Origin: Clostridiales bacterium
GTDB lineage: Bacteria; Bacillota; Clostridia; Christensenellales; Pumilibacteraceae
Assembly (NCBI GenBank): GCA_003533505.1
Contig: DQGD01000010.1
Span: 34,358 to 91,806 of the forward strand
Length of the DNA: 57,449 bases
Direction of reading: 5' to 3'
Positions 1 to 8,294 of this stretch are shown here, one piece after another; position 1 is the first letter of the stretch, and the number at the start of each line of letters is the position of its first letter. A model generated the notes under the pieces. It was not told the origin of the DNA. It saw nothing but the letters and a program-made list of their open reading frames with translations, and did no database searches. Made by a program: the position numbers and the translations under genes.

Positions 1-172
1 ACGGGAACGACGGGTTTAAGAACATTAAAACCTTATTGTCATTCCGAGCGGAGTAAATACGGAAACGACGAGTTTAAGAACAATAAAGCCTTATGTCATT
101 CTGAGCGGAACAAATACGGAAACGACGGGTGTAAGAACATTAAAACCTTATTGTCATTCTGAGCGGAGCGAT
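1..172. repeat. Three tandem ~57-bp direct repeats
   Basis: Three near-identical copies occupy about 1-58, 59-115 and 116-172. Each runs from an ACGGAAACGACGG-like start, through a TTTAAGAACATTAAAACC-like middle, to a GTCATTCTGAGCGGA-like end. The copies differ by a few substitutions and one deleted T. The array may extend left of the window. It encodes nothing recognisable. The GTCATTCTGAGCGGAG core resembles intergenic repeats I recall from many bacterial genomes, but I could not check this. Confidence 0.85.
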
Positions 173-178
173 AGCGTA

Positions 179-312
179 GCCGAAGAATCCAGCCGTAGGC
201 GCATTATTAAAATTCTTACGCTTCGCCGGATTCCTCGGCAAGCCTCCGAAGGACGTATAAGGTAGGGTAATCTAAACCCTGACGTGCCCCTCCGTTTTCT
301 GCCGTCATCCTG
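179..312. repeat. Left copy of a dispersed intergenic repeat with an inverted-repeat head
   Basis: GCCGAAGAATCC (179-190) is inverted 38 bases later as GGATTCCTCGGC (228-239), with one mismatch, making a MITE-like hairpin. The stretch from 219 carries CTTCGCCGGATTCCTCGGC, GACGTATAAGG, TCCGTTTTC and CGTCATCC in that order. The same words recur in the same order and orientation at 5746-5851, so the two copies flank the large lipoprotein gene as direct repeats. Confidence 0.7.
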
Positions 313-603
313 AGCACACGGCATTCCGCGCGCGTGAGGAACCCCTGCAAGGCTAAATAAATCCCTCCGCGCAGGGAAAATCGCGCCGAACGCACGAAAA
401 AATAAAAAATATTTTTCCATAGCGGTATTTGCATATTAGCGGCATTTGTATATTTATGCAAAAATTGGCGCATATTCTGTATAAAATCGACATTTTATAA
501 ATTAAAAACGCAAATCGGCTTTGAAAACGTCGACTAACCCCTAAAAACAATGAGAAGCAGTAAGAAAAGTAGTTGAAAGTTTTGAAAAACTATATAAAAA
601 CGC
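313..603. other. Non-coding stretch, nothing recognised
   Basis: No open frame here has a ribosome binding site or protein-like composition. The sequence becomes AT-rich from about 400 towards the promoter at 604. No RNA gene or clear terminator is visible. Confidence 0.5.
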
Positions 604-632
604 TAGACAAAGTTTGTGTAAACAGTTATAAT
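604..632 (+). promoter_or_regulatory. Promoter of the large repeat lipoprotein gene
   Basis: TAGACA (604-609) and TATAAT (627-632) are separated by 17 bases. An overlapping alternative is TTGTGT with TACAAT, also at 17 bases. Either would give a leader of roughly 210-220 nt before the ATG at 859. Confidence 0.6.
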
Positions 633-771
633 GTGATACAATGAAAGTTGTAAAATTGCATAAACGAGCAATTTTCATTAAAATTCGTCAAAATCGCAGC
701 GGAAAAAGCCGCCGAATAACGGTTGCATAAAAATACGCCGCAAAGCGATGTAGCGAAATAAAGCAGTAATA

Positions 772-845
772 TACGAAGCGCGAGCCGCAAGTATGGCTAG
801 GGATAACAGCCGAAAAGCGGATTGCGCTCGTATAAAAATTTTTTT
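772..845 (+). promoter_or_regulatory. 5'-leader hairpin followed by a T7 tract (possible attenuator)
   Basis: TACGA/TCGTA (772-776 with 828-832), GCGC/GCGC (778-781 with 824-827) and CCGC/GCGG (785-788 with 817-820) form a long interrupted stem. It is capped by an inner GGCT/AGCC hairpin (795-798 with 808-811). Six bases after the stem come seven Ts (839-845), then GGAGG at 846-850. The hairpin plus T-run resembles an intrinsic terminator sitting just upstream of the ribosome binding site. No known riboswitch aptamer was recognised. Confidence 0.45.
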
Positions 846-858
846 GGAGGACAAAGCA

Positions 859-3800
859 ATGAAAAAGAAAAGTCTGTTAATAGTTGCGATATTAACGTTT
901 GTGCTTTCTTTTGCGTTTGCGGCGTGCGGCGAGACTACTCCCGACCCCGAGCCCACTCCGACTCCGGCTCCTCACACTCATGAATACGTTACATACACAT
1001 GGGTAGAGGGCAGCGTTCCGAGTGAAACCGCAGACGGCAAAGCGACCGCGAAATGCACCGGTTGCAACGAAACCACGACCGTTGACGTCGCGAAACTGAC
1101 CGACGATTCGGTATGGACGATGACCGCCACCGCCGCCACCTGCACGGAAGACGGCAAAAAGGTCTACACGTCCAAGTACGGCACCGTAGAGGTAGTAATC
1201 CCTGCGGAACATACGTTCGGCGACTTAGTCGCGGCGACCGATTCTACCTGCCTTAAAAAAGGCAACGTCGCATACTATCACTGCACGGTGTGCGAAAAGA
1301 ACTTCGCCGAGGACAAGACTACCGAGCTCGAAAGTGTAGAGAAGGCTCTTGCCGACCACGTTTACGGCACGCTTATCGAAGCTACGACTTCGACCTGCAT
1401 CGAGCACGGCACCGTCGAACACTATCACTGCTCGATCTGCGGCAAGGATTTCGACGCGGACAAGAACGTGCTTGACACCATCGAAGCTCCTCTCGCAGCT
1501 CATACGTTCGGCGATTTAGTGGCTGCAGTCGCTTCGACCTGCCAGACCCACGGCAACGTCGCATACTACCATTGCTCCGTGTGCGAAAAGAACTTCGCGG
1601 AAGACAAGACCACCGTGCTTGAAACCGTGGAAGCTCCTCTCGGCGCGCATAACTACGGCGAATTGCAGAAGGGCGACGAGAACGGACATTTCCGCGCTTG
1701 CACGACCGAGGGTTGCACCGAAAAAGAAACCGTAGCGCACGACTATACCGGACAGGCATACTATCCTGCCGGCACAGAAGAACATTACGTCAACTGCAAG
1801 GTATGTAACTATGAGCATCGCGAACACCATGAATTCGGCGAGTGGACGAAAAAGGACGAAACCAACCATGCGCATAAATGTGCTAAGTGCAACAAGGAAA
1901 TAACCGAGGCTCACACGGGCGGCACCGCTACCTGCAAGGCGCAAGCCGTGTGCACGGTCTGCCACGAGGGCTACGGCGACCTCGCCGACCACGTTCTCGG
2001 CGCCGACGGCAAATGCACCGTCTGCGGCAAAACTCCTAACGCGGTATTTGGCAAGACCTATTCCGCATTTACCGTAAACGCGTCCGGCACTGTCGATACT
2101 TCCGTAAACGCGCTCCTCACCTTCGACGCGAACGGCAAAGCGGAAGGCGTAACCGGCTCTGTCGGTATCATCAAGAAGAACGGCGAATACGAGGACGAAG
2201 GTTGGGACGATACCGAGTATTATAAGATTACCGATTCTTCCGTCTATATCCGTTACGTCGACAAAGAGAAGGGTACGATTCAGTTCGTAAGTTCTTATTA
2301 TAAAGCGACGAAGTATTCTTCCTACGGCAAGTACGGTACGCCGAAACTTACCGAAAAAACTTACGACGGTTATATTACCGCCACCAACGGCTTTATCTTC
2401 ATTCCGCAGGGCTACGGCACGTCCATAGTGCTTGTTCCGACCGATACCGCCGTTACGACAGCCGACGTTGTCGCTTCCGCGTTCAATACCAGCGGCAAAA
2501 TGTACGGCAAAATCTTCTTCAAGTACACCGGCACCGAAGCTCACTCCGTCTACTATGACGCAAGCAAGTCCCCGGTTGTCGTCGCGATTGATGCTACCAT
2601 AACCGACTTTGACGGCGCGGAAGTTGCTCCTGCCGCTATCAAAACCGCGAAAGCAATGATCGTTAAAGACAAAGCCGGCAACGTACTCGCAAAGTACGGC
2701 TACGACGACACCCAGGTTGTCGAGCTCGACGATTGGGCAGGTAAGTACGCAGGCACAGCCGGCACCGTTACAGTTTGGGGCACCGGCAAGATTACCACTC
2801 CCTACGGCGAGGGCGATTACGTCGAAGTCGCCGACAAGGATTACAACATCGAAGTAACCTATGTAAACGAGGACGGCGACGTAATCCACTACATCGAAGT
2901 CAAAGCAAATAAAGAGAATAAAACCTATGAGTCTAGCGAGCCCAGCATCGACGTAACCTACGACCTCGGCGATTACGGCACCACCTATACCGATACGAAG
3001 GGCAAGAAAGTGACGTTCACGCTTCCTGCGGCTCCCACACCCAACAATGAAGCTTACATGTTCAGCGGCTGGAGTATAGGCGGCGATGTCTACGAGCCCG
3101 GCGCTAAGGTTGCGTTCGAGGCGAACACCACCGTCACCGCAATCTGGCAGATGAAAGTCAAGATTACTGTTGTCGACGCAAAGAACACCGCCAACAATAA
3201 GGACTTCTATGCAGGCGCCGACGAAAACCTCCTCGAGGCTATCGCGAAGAATACCACGACCGTTCTCGACGGCGAGGAATTCAAGTATTGGACTATTGAG
3301 GTTGACGGCGAACCGACCGAAGTCGGATCCGATTGGACTGTCGGCGGAGACGCCCTCACCGTAACCGCGGTCTGGAAAGTCAAGTATACGCTCACCCTTG
3401 TCTACGGCAACGGTCTTGCGAACGCCACCGAAACCTACTTCGAGGGCGCGGCGACCAATCCGAAAGAGCCTCCGTACACCGGCGGCAAGAACTTTGACCA
3501 TTGGTACACCTCCGACGATAACGGCGCAACCGAAACTGCAAGGTATGCTACGGGCACCGCAATCACCGCCGACACCACGATTTACGCGGCTTGGGTAGAC
3601 GCGAACATCCTTTACGGCAAATACCTCGGCTTTGAAGTTTATGGAAGAACTTATGACAGTCCGTATTTGACCAACGGAAAATCCGCAGAAATCGACGTAA
3701 ACGGCAAGGCAACCTCCGGTTCCAGAATTTCCGGCATTACGGTTTCGGATTACAGCAACGGCTTCTTCAAATTCGGCAACTACTACGGCTACTATGACGA

Positions 3801-5637
3801 AGTAAGCAAAATCCTCGTGTATAACGATTCGACCGGCACGGGTGCGCAGAATGACGTGTACATCCTCTTCAAGGGAGCAACTTCCGTAGTAACAGAGAAA
3901 GCCAAGTACTTCATCATTACCGACGGCGGCACGCAGAAACTTATCGACGTTACCGTTACGGTTGACGGCGTTGAGAGCACCTTTACGATTTACTTCCACG
4001 ATAAGAAGGTCGAGAAGGTCACCTGGACTGCCGACGAAGGCATGACCAATGTGTCCGATTTGTTCTCGGTAAAGACGAGCAGCTGGAGCGCTGGCTCGAT
4101 TAAGACCAACGTGCTTAAGATTTACGACCTTAGCGGCAACCTTATCGGCGACTTTATGAAGAACGGCTCCAAGATGGTTGAACTCGACGGCTCGCAGGGT
4201 ACTTACACGCTCGACGGCGGAGAAAACCTTGTGCTTACCGGAACGGGCGTAGCTTCTATCGGCACCGACGAAGGCACTGTTACCAAAGCAGCCGACGGCA
4301 GCAGCTATACCTACGATTTGTACATCACGCAGGGCGGCGAAAATGTCTACTACGAGCTTACCATCGATAAAGAAGCAAAAACCTACTCGCTGAACAAACC
4401 TATGGTTACGCTCAGTTTCGATCTCGACGGAAAGGGCAATATGGCTTCTGTGAGCATAAACAAGAATATCGAATACGCTTTGACGAGCCCCACCTACGAC
4501 GGATACAAGTTCGAGGGTTGGTACACCGGCAAGACCGTCGGCGACGATGGCAACGTAACCTACACCGGTAGCGTTACGAAGCTAACTCCGACCGAGAATA
4601 CTACGGTTTATGCAAAGTGGGCTAAGGCTATCACGGTTACGTTTGAAACCGAGCACGGCGAAGCACCCAAGAGTGAGGTGTTCAAGCAGGGCGAGTATGT
4701 CGGTATGTACTATTTGAAGACGCTTGACGACACCGAGGACTACGCGTTCTACGGCTGGTATGTAAAGGGCGACGAAACCAAGACCGTTATCAAGAGCTCC
4801 TATCAGCTTACTGGCGAAAACGACGTTACTTTCGTCGCGCTGTGGAAGCAAAAGGTTACGCTTACCGTTGTCTACAAGGACGCCAAGGCGACCATTGACC
4901 CCGTGAAAGTCGGTCCCGGTAAGACTATCGACTTTACCGAGATTAAAGGCAAACAGTATACCGAAGAGGGACAGTTGTACGTTGTCGACAAGCTTTATAC
5001 CGACAACGCTTACACGGCCGAGTTCACCGCGACCTCGATTGATGTCGACACCACGCTCTACGCAACGTGGAAAACGGCGTTCATAGGTATTGGAACATAT
5101 AAGGGCGCTAATTTCGACTCGACCAGCGGAACCGATAACACTACCAGCATGGCTTCGACGATGACCGTTGATGCTGACGGTAACGTATCTGGCAGAGGAA
5201 CTGGCAAGGCGACGAAAAAAGGCGATATTTATACGTATACAAATCGCAATATCGACTTTAACAGCGGCGTTGCGTATGAAGATTACCAGACCGACAAGAC
5301 TGCTCCGTGGACTGACATTAACATTTATTTCATTGTTAAGGGCAGCCTGACTCCCAAATCGGCAAAGTCATGCACTTGGGACGGCGGTAAGATCAAAGCT
5401 ATCACTTGCACTTACAGTGACGAAACTACTACCGTAAACGCGTTCTATTATAACGGCAGAATTTATGGTGGTGTTACATTCGTCGCAAAGGACGCAGAAG
5501 GGAATATGGTTACCGATACCGATAAGATTTATACCGCGGACACCGTGTATGTGCTTGATGCTGCAGGCGAGTGGATTGCCGGCTTCAAGAAAGTCGATGG
5601 TTCTTTTGCCGCCGACGAAACCGTAAGACCCGAGTAA
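859..5637 (+). CDS. Large secreted lipoprotein with Cys-pair repeats and InlB-type (Flg_new) repeats
   Basis: Predicted 1592-residue surface lipoprotein. The start at 859 is preferred over an upstream in-frame ATG at 793 because GGAGG lies 8 bases ahead and a clean signal peptide begins there: KKK, a hydrophobic core, then a lipobox ending FAAC at about residue 23. A Pro/Thr linker follows. Three tandem repeats of 48-49 residues begin near residues 119, 168 and 216; each has the pattern H-x-F/Y-G-x-L, one Cys, then HYHCxxC. More CxxC pairs run to about residue 394, suggesting structural metal or disulfide modules. From about 700 to 1405 come some six units ending in a GW/AW motif, resembling InlB B-repeats that project surface proteins. 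No catalytic domain is visible. The substrate or ligand is unknown. A terminator follows at 5694. Confidence 0.85.
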   Translation: MKKKSLLIVAILTFVLSFAFAACGETTPDPEPTPTPAPHTHEYVTYTWVEGSVPSETADGKATAKCTGCNETTTVDVAKLTDDSVWTMTATAATCTEDGKKVYTSKYGTVEVVIPAEHTFGDLVAATDSTCLKKGNVAYYHCTVCEKNFAEDKTTELESVEKALADHVYGTLIEATTSTCIEHGTVEHYHCSICGKDFDADKNVLDTIEAPLAAHTFGDLVAAVASTCQTHGNVAYYHCSVCEKNFAEDKTTVLETVEAPLGAHNYGELQKGDENGHFRACTTEGCTEKETVAHDYTGQAYYPAGTEEHYVNCKVCNYEHREHHEFGEWTKKDETNHAHKCAKCNKEITEAHTGGTATCKAQAVCTVCHEGYGDLADHVLGADGKCTVCGKTPNAVFGKTYSAFTVNASGTVDTSVNALLTFDANGKAEGVTGSVGIIKKNGEYEDEGWDDTEYYKITDSSVYIRYVDKEKGTIQFVSSYYKATKYSSYGKYGTPKLTEKTYDGYITATNGFIFIPQGYGTSIVLVPTDTAVTTADVVASAFNTSGKMYGKIFFKYTGTEAHSVYYDASKSPVVVAIDATITDFDGAEVAPAAIKTAKAMIVKDKAGNVLAKYGYDDTQVVELDDWAGKYAGTAGTVTVWGTGKITTPYGEGDYVEVADKDYNIEVTYVNEDGDVIHYIEVKANKENKTYESSEPSIDVTYDLGDYGTTYTDTKGKKVTFTLPAAPTPNNEAYMFSGWSIGGDVYEPGAKVAFEANTTVTAIWQMKVKITVVDAKNTANNKDFYAGADENLLEAIAKNTTTVLDGEEFKYWTIEVDGEPTEVGSDWTVGGDALTVTAVWKVKYTLTLVYGNGLANATETYFEGAATNPKEPPYTGGKNFDHWYTSDDNGATETARYATGTAITADTTIYAAWVDANILYGKYLGFEVYGRTYDSPYLTNGKSAEIDVNGKATSGSRISGITVSDYSNGFFKFGNYYGYYDEVSKILVYNDSTGTGAQNDVYILFKGATSVVTEKAKYFIITDGGTQKLIDVTVTVDGVESTFTIYFHDKKVEKVTWTADEGMTNVSDLFSVKTSSWSAGSIKTNVLKIYDLSGNLIGDFMKNGSKMVELDGSQGTYTLDGGENLVLTGTGVASIGTDEGTVTKAADGSSYTYDLYITQGGENVYYELTIDKEAKTYSLNKPMVTLSFDLDGKGNMASVSINKNIEYALTSPTYDGYKFEGWYTGKTVGDDGNVTYTGSVTKLTPTENTTVYAKWAKAITVTFETEHGEAPKSEVFKQGEYVGMYYLKTLDDTEDYAFYGWYVKGDETKTVIKSSYQLTGENDVTFVALWKQKVTLTVVYKDAKATIDPVKVGPGKTIDFTEIKGKQYTEEGQLYVVDKLYTDNAYTAEFTATSIDVDTTLYATWKTAFIGIGTYKGANFDSTSGTDNTTSMASTMTVDADGNVSGRGTGKATKKGDIYTYTNRNIDFNSGVAYEDYQTDKTAPWTDINIYFIVKGSLTPKSAKSCTWDGGKIKAITCTYSDETTTVNAFYYNGRIYGGVTFVAKDAEGNMVTDTDKIYTADTVYVLDAAGEWIAGFKKVDGSFAADETVRPE

Positions 5638-5693
5638 TCCGATTCACTCGCTGAGTGAAACTCAAAATAACGCTTAATAAACGTTAAACGAAA

Positions 5694-5730
5694 GCCCCTT
5701 GAAAGGACAAAACCTTTCTCGGGGTTTTTT
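5694..5730 (+). terminator. Intrinsic terminator after the large lipoprotein gene
   Basis: CCCC and GAAAGG pair with CCTTTC and GGGG around an ACAAAA loop, with a 2x2 internal loop, and a T6 run follows directly. Confidence 0.8.
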
Positions 5731-5745
5731 GTTTTAATTTTTTTG

Positions 5746-5851
5746 CGCTTCGCTGGATTCCTCGGCTGAGCCCCTGAATGACGTATAAGGCGGTTAATGT
5801 AATCAAAATCTAAACGCACACTCTCCGTTTACCACGTCATCCGAGAAGCGA
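5746..5851. repeat. Right copy of the dispersed intergenic repeat
   Basis: It carries CTTCGCTGGATTCCTCGGC, GACGTATAAGG, TCCGTTTAC and CGTCATCC in the order and orientation of 219-312. Together with the terminator it fills most of the gap 5638-5917. The rest of that gap shows no gene. Confidence 0.65.
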
Positions 5852-5917
5852 GGCGAAGCCGAAGCGTGGAATCCCCGACGGGAGAAAAGGAATAAATCCT
5901 ATTTTTCATTCCCACAA

Positions 5918-6538
5918 TTACTTTCTTACAAGTACGTCGTAGCGAACGATGTCGGTAAAGATTTCGCGGCAATAACCCATGAACTCTGCGCGATTAAACG
6001 CGGCAGGGTTGTTTATCTGCTCGTAAATTATCATTGAAAAGCCGCCGGTCAGGAACGCCGCGAGGCTTTTTGCCGGCACTTTGAGCGTGAGAGAGGAGGA
6101 AATCTCGTCAATCAGCGCGACAATTATTTTTTCGATGTAGTTGTGCACTATGTAATTATTCAGCGCGTTGTCGCTGCAAACGAGCGTGAGCAGCGTTTCC
6201 CTGCGGTTTACGCACTCGACAGTGGTTTCCTCCAACAGCGCGAGGCAAAACTCCGTCGGGTTTTCGAGAAAGAAGCTGTGAGGGTGCCGAGCGTTGACGC
6301 GCGCGAAAATATCCTGTCCGATGTCTTTCAGACAGTCGTCGAACAAATCGTATTTGTCAGCATAATGCTTGTAAAACGTGACCTTGTTTATCATCGCCTT
6401 GTTGCAAATATCGATTACGGCGATTTTCTCGAACGGAGTGCTTTTCAGTAGCTCCATAAGCGCGGCTCTGAGGTCGCGCTTGCTCCGCATTATCCGCGCG
6501 TCCTCTTTGACGGCGGTTGCAATCGGATACTTCGGCAT
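5918..6538 (-). CDS. TetR/AcrR family transcriptional regulator
   Basis: 206-residue one-domain-plus-core repressor of TetR type. The N-terminal third (about residues 15-65) has the helix-turn-helix pattern, with the segment INKVTFYKHYADKYDLFD matching the family recognition helix and the conserved Y-x-H-F/Y-x-x-K. The remainder is helical ligand-binding core with no recognisable specificity. A CGGAGG site lies just upstream of the ATG. It is divergent from the FprA flavoprotein gene. Palindromes overlap its own -35 element, suggesting autoregulation; control of the flavoprotein gene is only inferred. The inducer is unknown. Confidence 0.85.
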   Translation of the reverse strand: MPKYPIATAVKEDARIMRSKRDLRAALMELLKSTPFEKIAVIDICNKAMINKVTFYKHYADKYDLFDDCLKDIGQDIFARVNARHPHSFFLENPTEFCLALLEETTVECVNRRETLLTLVCSDNALNNYIVHNYIEKIIVALIDEISSSLTLKVPAKSLAAFLTGGFSMIIYEQINNPAAFNRAEFMGYCREIFTDIVRYDVLVRK

Positions 6539-6563
6539 GATAATATCCTCCGATTTTTGCTAA

Positions 6564-6592
6564 ATGATAGCATATAATTATACTACTGTCAA
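6564..6592 (-). promoter_or_regulatory. Promoter of the TetR gene
   Basis: On the minus strand TTGACA (6587-6592) and TATCAT (6564-6569) are 17 bases apart, upstream of the TetR start at 6538. Confidence 0.75.
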
Positions 6593-6634
6593 GTAAATAT
6601 ACGGAAGTATAGTAAATAATACGACAGTATAATT
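6577..6634. promoter_or_regulatory. Candidate TetR operator palindromes
   Basis: AATTATACTACTGTC (6576-6590) and GACAGTATAATT (6623-6634) are inverted copies apart from a 3-base insertion. Between them lies TATAC-GGAA-GTATA (6598-6611). The left arm overlaps the TetR -35 box. Such nested dyads next to a divergent TetR gene are typical autoregulatory operators; binding is inferred. Confidence 0.5.
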
Positions 6635-6672
6635 AACTCGCGATATTTTATCTGAATTTCACGCTTTGTCGC

Positions 6673-6702
6673 TTTACTAGCGGCAGGAAAGTGTGCTATA
6701 CT
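6673..6702 (+). promoter_or_regulatory. Promoter of the FprA flavoprotein gene
   Basis: TTTACT (6673-6678) and TATACT (6697-6702) with an 18-base spacer, 63 bases before the ATG. Confidence 0.55.
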
Positions 6703-6765
6703 GATTGACAGAAAACGTGGCGCTCGTGGATTTCAGACAGAGCGCCGAAAAAACGGAGGCAGTTT

Positions 6766-7962
6766 ATGGCAGTGAGAAAGGTAGCGGACGGAGTATTCGT
6801 CGTTTCCGCGAGCGATAAAAGAATAGAGTATTTTGAAAATTTGTTCCCGGTGCCAGACGGCGCGGCGTACAATTCCTACGTCGTCACGGACGAAAAGACG
6901 GCGGTGCTCGACGGCGCGGACGCGGCGGTTGCGAGCGAGTTTTTGGAGGGCGTAGGGAAGGCGCTCGGCGGCAGACCGCTGGACTACATCGTAATCAACC
7001 ACCTCGAGCCCGACCACAGCGCGGCGCTCGGTTGCCTTATCGCACGTTATCCCGAGGCAACGCTGGTGGGCAACGCCAAGACCAAAGCGATGGCGGCGAT
7101 TTATCTGGACGCCGACAGAGTGGCAAAAATGCAGGTGGTGGCGGAAGGCGAAACGCTGTCGCTCGGCAAGCGCGCGCTCAGTTTCGTCATGACGCCGATG
7201 GTACATTGGCCCGAATCGATGGTAGCCTATGACGCGACTGACGGAATACTGTTCGCGCAGGACGCGTTCGGCGCGTTCGGCTCGGTCGACGGCTGCGTGT
7301 TCGACGACGAAGCGGACTTCGGCGAGAAGTATATCGACGAAATGCGCCGCTATTACGCTAACATCGTGGGCAAGTACGGCGCGCAAGTTACCGCCGTGCT
7401 CAAAAAAGTCGCCGCGCTCGACGTGAAAACAATTTGTCCTATTCACGGCTTGATTATCCGTAAGCACATCGCGGAAGCGGTGGAGCTGTATTCCAAGTGG
7501 AGCAGCTACGCGCCCGAAAAACGCGGAGTCGCGATTGCCTACGCGTCCATGTACGGCAACACCAAGCGCGCGGCGTTCGAGCTGGCGGCGCGGCTTGCCG
7601 AGCGCGGAGTAAAGGAAATCGTCGTCCGCGACCTCAGCCGCACCGACGTGTCCTACGTCGTCGCCGACGCGTTCAAGTATTCGCACATGGCTCTCGCTTC
7701 AGTCAGCTACAACGGCGGACTTTACCCCAAGATCGAAGCGCTTCTCGCCGATTTCAAAGCGCTCAACGTGCAAAACCGCGCGTTCTCGCTCATAGAAAAC
7801 GGCAGCTGGGCTCCGTGCGCCGCAAGGCAGATGAAAGAGAAGCTTGACGCGCTGAAAGCCGTGCGCTACGTCGGCGAAACGCTTACCGTGCGCGGTTCGG
7901 TTTTAGATGAAGCCGCGCTGGACGCGCTCGCCGCAGCCATAGCCGCCGACGTCAAAGCATAA
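6766..7962 (+). CDS. fprA: FprA-type A flavodiiron protein (oxygen/NO reductase)
   Basis: 398-residue cytosolic flavodiiron protein that reduces O2 to water, or NO to N2O, with electrons usually supplied by rubredoxin. The N-terminal metallo-beta-lactamase domain keeps the diiron ligands: H79, E81, D83 and H84 in HLEPDHS, then H in MVHWPES, D in AQDAFGAFG and H in PIHGLI. The C-terminal flavodoxin domain starts near residue 255 with the FMN loop ASMYGNTKRAA. Length and domain order match class A family members without a fused rubredoxin. CGGAGG precedes the start. In anaerobes it protects oxygen-sensitive enzymes, such as the glycyl-radical pyruvate formate-lyase encoded just downstream. Confidence 0.92.
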   Translation: MAVRKVADGVFVVSASDKRIEYFENLFPVPDGAAYNSYVVTDEKTAVLDGADAAVASEFLEGVGKALGGRPLDYIVINHLEPDHSAALGCLIARYPEATLVGNAKTKAMAAIYLDADRVAKMQVVAEGETLSLGKRALSFVMTPMVHWPESMVAYDATDGILFAQDAFGAFGSVDGCVFDDEADFGEKYIDEMRRYYANIVGKYGAQVTAVLKKVAALDVKTICPIHGLIIRKHIAEAVELYSKWSSYAPEKRGVAIAYASMYGNTKRAAFELAARLAERGVKEIVVRDLSRTDVSYVVADAFKYSHMALASVSYNGGLYPKIEALLADFKALNVQNRAFSLIENGSWAPCAARQMKEKLDALKAVRYVGETLTVRGSVLDEAALDALAAAIAADVKA

Positions 7963-8007
7963 AACGCAATATGTTGGCATAAAGTGAAAAAATATTGACT
8001 AAAAACG

Positions 8008-8017
8008 CAATATATTG
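8008..8017. promoter_or_regulatory. Perfect 10-bp palindrome upstream of the pfl promoter
   Basis: CAATATATTG is self-complementary and sits 13 bases before the -35 box. It could be an operator for a redox or carbon regulator, but nothing ties it to a known family. Confidence 0.25.
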
Positions 8018-8030
8018 TGTGGTCAAACTG

Positions 8031-8059
8031 TTGACAAAAATCAAGATATAGGTTACAAT
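8031..8059 (+). promoter_or_regulatory. Promoter of the pflB-pflA operon
   Basis: TTGACA (8031-8036) and TACAAT (8054-8059) with a 17-base spacer. Transcription would start near 8066, upstream of the riboswitch. Confidence 0.8.
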
Positions 8060-8112
8060 ATACTCGTTGAAACAGCAGACGGCGACGTCGCGCTTCATAA
8101 ACTGAAAACAAG

Positions 8113-8217
8113 CCCTTCCGCTACCGGTGGAAATCGCGGAGCTTACCGCAAGGAAACGGAGGGATTTCGGAACAGCCGACCACCTGGGCAGAAATCGTGA
8201 GTTTCTGCCCGTTTTTT
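8113..8217 (+). ncRNA. ZTP (pfl-motif) riboswitch with terminator expression platform
   Basis: The 3' signature GCCGACCACCTGGGCA (8175-8190) is the hallmark of the ZTP/ZMP-sensing pfl motif. P1 can form from CCCTTCCG (8113-8120) with CGGAGGG (8157-8163). P2 can form from GCGG (8136-8139) with CCGC (8146-8149), followed by AAGGAA. The pseudoknot pairs GGTG (8126-8129) with CACC (8181-8184). The end of the aptamer is shared with an intrinsic terminator: GGGCAGAAA (8186-8194) pairs with TTTCTGCCC (8202-8210), then T6. In known members ligand binding stabilises the aptamer and lets transcription continue. Low 10-formyl-THF raises ZTP, so pflB would be induced to make formate. Confidence 0.87.
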
Positions 8218-8294
8218 ATACCGCTGCGGATAAATAGCGGACGATATTACAAAAACTATAAGAAAATACGCAAAAATACTTCGGGAGGTGCAAT

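Noticed and set aside
1516..3999. 827-codon open frame antisense to the first lipoprotein gene
   Set aside because: It mirrors the codon bias of the real gene, has no ribosome site or family features, and the plus-strand frame has a signal peptide and repeats. The long antisense frames opposite the LamG gene (32229-34046, 34566-37364, 38823-40067) are rejected for the same reason.
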